Below are positions 62,645 through 64,000 of a DNA stretch of 64,000 nt, one piece after another. Numbering within the stretch: position 1 is the stretch's first letter; each line of letters begins with the position of its first letter. This stretch comes from Halomonas sp. TD01 (lineage in GTDB: Bacteria; Pseudomonadota; Gammaproteobacteria; Pseudomonadales; Halomonadaceae), in the NCBI RefSeq assembly GCF_923868895.1, contig NZ_OV350343.1, positions 3,224,001-3,288,000 of the forward strand. The letters are read 5' to 3'. Under the pieces are notes generated by a model. That model worked only from the letters and a program-made list of their open reading frames with translations, searched no databases and was not told where the DNA came from. The translations under genes were made by a program, and so were the position numbers.

Positions 62645-62783
62645 CCTTGCATTCACAGCCAAGGCGACTGAAAACTACCGTGTAACCTGTTGATATTTAT
62701 AGAGCGTATTAGCCGTATTGGCTGGCGCTAAAATGCTATGTTATCTATTTTTAATCAATAGCTTACTGAGATAGTCGCGTGAA

Positions 62784-62830
62784 AATGGGGTTGCAAAGGT
62801 CGCAGGTTCGAATCCTGTCACTCCGACCAA
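62784..62830 (+). repeat. attR (47-bp core)
   Basis: Perfect copy of 21739-21785. Represents the displaced bacterial 3' end of tRNA-Pro; no 5' half is present, so it is not a tRNA gene. Confidence 0.95.
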
Positions 62831-62838
62831 ACAGACAA

Positions 62839-62877
62839 AACGGTCACTTAGCTATTACAGCGGTGGCCGTTTTTTTG
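62839..62877 (+). terminator. Original tRNA-Pro terminator, displaced
   Basis: CGGTCAC/GTGGCCG stem (one G-T) and T7 just beyond attR. Before insertion it would have followed the tRNA. Confidence 0.7.
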
Positions 62878-63203
62878 GTTTTAAATCTTCCTTCCACACT
62901 AGTACTCATTAGCATAAGTCGCCATCAGCTTAATCGGTGAAAGCTAGCCTATGATCTGCTCTCTGCGTTGACTTGGTAAGTCCGTCGTCTAGAGTTTGCC
63001 CGTTTTGAGATGACCTGTGCTGCACCCTCTGCTGAGCGGTGTGGGGGGGTTGTAAGGTTTTTTATTCTAAATGATCGAGGTTGTTCAGCTAGTGCTCATT
63101 AGTTAATCAATATGGCATGCTAAATAAAACTAATTAAGGTACATTACCGCTATTTAAGTAGACTTGCGTATAGGGATTGCTAGTCGAATGTAATGGAGAT
63201 GTT
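62878..63203. other. Intergenic region without a recognised gene
   Basis: About 325 bp, AT-rich towards the right, with no frame of good composition. Probably the promoter region of the EAL/HDOD gene; I see no clear hexamer pair. Confidence 0.5.
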
Positions 63204-64000
63204 ATGGCTGAACAAACGTCGCTTGCGACGCTTATGGCAACCCAACCTATTTTTGATCGTCACCAAAAAATGGTTGCTGCTGAGCTACTATATCGAAGCG
63301 ACGATAATCGTAGCGTTTTTGATGTTGGTGAAAAACAGGCGACCACTGAGCTGCTTTATAACCTCGGCACCGGTATCACAGAGCAGATTAGTCATTTTCA
63401 AACACTGGTGTTTATTAATGTGTCGGCAGATTTTCTTATGTCGCGAGCATTTTTGCCTGTGCCGCCTGAAAACGTAGTCATCGAACTCGTTGAGCGCATA
63501 GAGCCGACGCAAGCGCTTGTCGAAAGTGTGCGTCATTGGTATCAGCAAGGGTTTCGCTTTGCGCTGGATGATTTTGAATTTAAGCCCAGTTGGCACTCTC
63601 TTTTAGATTACGCTTCCTACATTAAAGTTGATACTTTAGGCGCTAATCCGCAGGAAGTTTTAAGAAAAAAAGATGCCCTTTCTCATTATCCGGTTGCATG
63701 GCTTGCCGAGCGCGTTGAAACCAAAGAAGAGTATGAAATCTACTACGATGCGGGTTTTGAGCTATTCCAAGGTTATTATTTTGCTAAACCGTCTATTATT
63801 TATGGCAAAGTGTTACCCCCGTCTTCGCTACAGTTCACACGAATTTTGAGTGCGCTATCCAATCAAAATGTAGGTATTAGTGAACTTGCTGAGATGGTGT
63901 CTGCAGATCCCAACCTCGCCTTTAAGCTACTTAAAATTGCCAATAGCCCGCTCTATCGTGGCCATTTGCCGGTCGAAAGCGTGCATGATGTAATTTCTCG
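63204..64000 (+). CDS. Degenerate EAL - HDOD signalling protein (partial)
   Basis: First 265 residues, cut by the window end. Residues about 10-205 are an EAL-type fold in which the signature reads AELLYR instead of EAxxR; the VIELVER, FALDDFE and IKVDTLG segments are kept in position with key metal residues altered (DDFEF, DTLG), so c-di-GMP hydrolysis is doubtful. HDOD begins at about 215 (LSNQNVGISELAEMVSADPN, FKLLKIANSPLY). This YuxH/CdgJ-type order is known from proteins linking signalling to motility or biofilm. GGAG precedes the start. An antisense frame over the same stretch was discarded. Confidence 0.85.
   Translation, partial: MAEQTSLATLMATQPIFDRHQKMVAAELLYRSDDNRSVFDVGEKQATTELLYNLGTGITEQISHFQTLVFINVSADFLMSRAFLPVPPENVVIELVERIEPTQALVESVRHWYQQGFRFALDDFEFKPSWHSLLDYASYIKVDTLGANPQEVLRKKDALSHYPVAWLAERVETKEEYEIYYDAGFELFQGYYFAKPSIIYGKVLPPSSLQFTRILSALSNQNVGISELAEMVSADPNLAFKLLKIANSPLYRGHLPVESVHDVIS

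Larger units (their letters stand above)
21739..62830. mobile_element. Complete lambda-like siphovirus prophage, about 41 kb
   Basis: Bounded by a 47-bp perfect direct repeat, with integrase next to attL and tail genes ending near attR. Contains modules for integration/excision, lysogeny control, replication, lysis, packaging, head, tail and a DGR. Every module expected for a functional lambda-like temperate phage is present and no frame in it looks broken. Order: leftward early genes, divergent immunity region, rightward replication, lysis, head, tail. Host-range genes are in the tail region. Confidence 0.96.

Noticed and set aside
62784..62830. Second tRNA-Pro gene
   Set aside because: Only the 3' part is present; it is attR.
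1..64000. CRISPR array or insertion sequence
   Set aside because: No regularly spaced repeats, no transposase and no IS-type terminal inverted repeats noticed.

Overview
The window suggests a moderately halophilic gammaproteobacterium of the Halomonas type. Reasons: the order gyrA-serC-pheA-tyrA/aroA-cmk-rpsA, an MvaT-type H-NS protein of the Pseudomonas/Halomonas kind, the pilA//pilB-pilC-pilD-coaE-yacG order, and acidic tails on several proteins. The genus is an inference from gene content and protein style.

Layout. 1-21,784 is chromosomal backbone: an unknown 3' gene end, a hotdog-fold thioesterase, the mixed-function aromatic/serine supraoperon (gyrA to rpsA), an mvaT-like gene, an AraC/GyrI-type regulator, a divergent Tus-like terminus-binding protein, yacG-coaE-pilD-pilC-pilB (all leftward), two rightward pilin genes, an RcnB/CigR-like small secreted protein, an inositol-monophosphatase family gene and a tRNA-Pro(GGG). 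From 62,831 the backbone resumes with a degenerate-EAL/HDOD signalling gene that runs off the window.

21,739-62,830 is an apparently complete lambda-like siphovirus prophage of about 41 kb, inserted in the 3' end of tRNA-Pro(GGG). It is bounded by a perfect 47-bp direct repeat (attL 21,739-21,785; attR 62,784-62,830). Leftward from a pL-like promoter run a LuxR-type HTH gene, many small coupled unknown genes, an RdgC homologue, an excisionase and a lambda-type integrase. The immunity region (about 29.8-31.6 kb) has a LexA/CI-type repressor, a Cro/YdaS-type regulator, five copies of a 16-bp operator-like element, and pR and pRM promoters that seem to share one palindromic -35 hexamer. Rightward follow a phage-O-type replication protein with internal tandem repeats (possible origin), a DnaB helicase, small accessory genes including a VRR-NUC nuclease, a terminator plus tRNA-Met-like gene, a lysis cassette (endolysin, holin, Rz/Rz1), head genes (terminase, gpW, portal, ClpP-type protease, gpD, gpE), tail genes with a lambda-type G/GT -1 frameshift site, the tape measure and tail-tip/fibre genes.

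The most interesting element lies inside the tail region: a complete diversity-generating retroelement (DGR) at about 49.4-52.3 kb. It has a formylglycine-generating-enzyme/C-type-lectin-fold target protein with a 3' variable repeat (VR), an Avd accessory protein, a template repeat (TR) and a DGR-type reverse transcriptase, in the order target-avd-TR-RT. VR and TR align over 123 bp without gaps. In the core, 13 of 23 template adenines are replaced in VR, against a single non-adenine difference, which is the signature of adenine-specific mutagenic retrohoming. The prophage also encodes a second likely surface-contact protein made of YadA-head-like repeats, so it carries one diversified and one repeat-built candidate receptor-binding protein.
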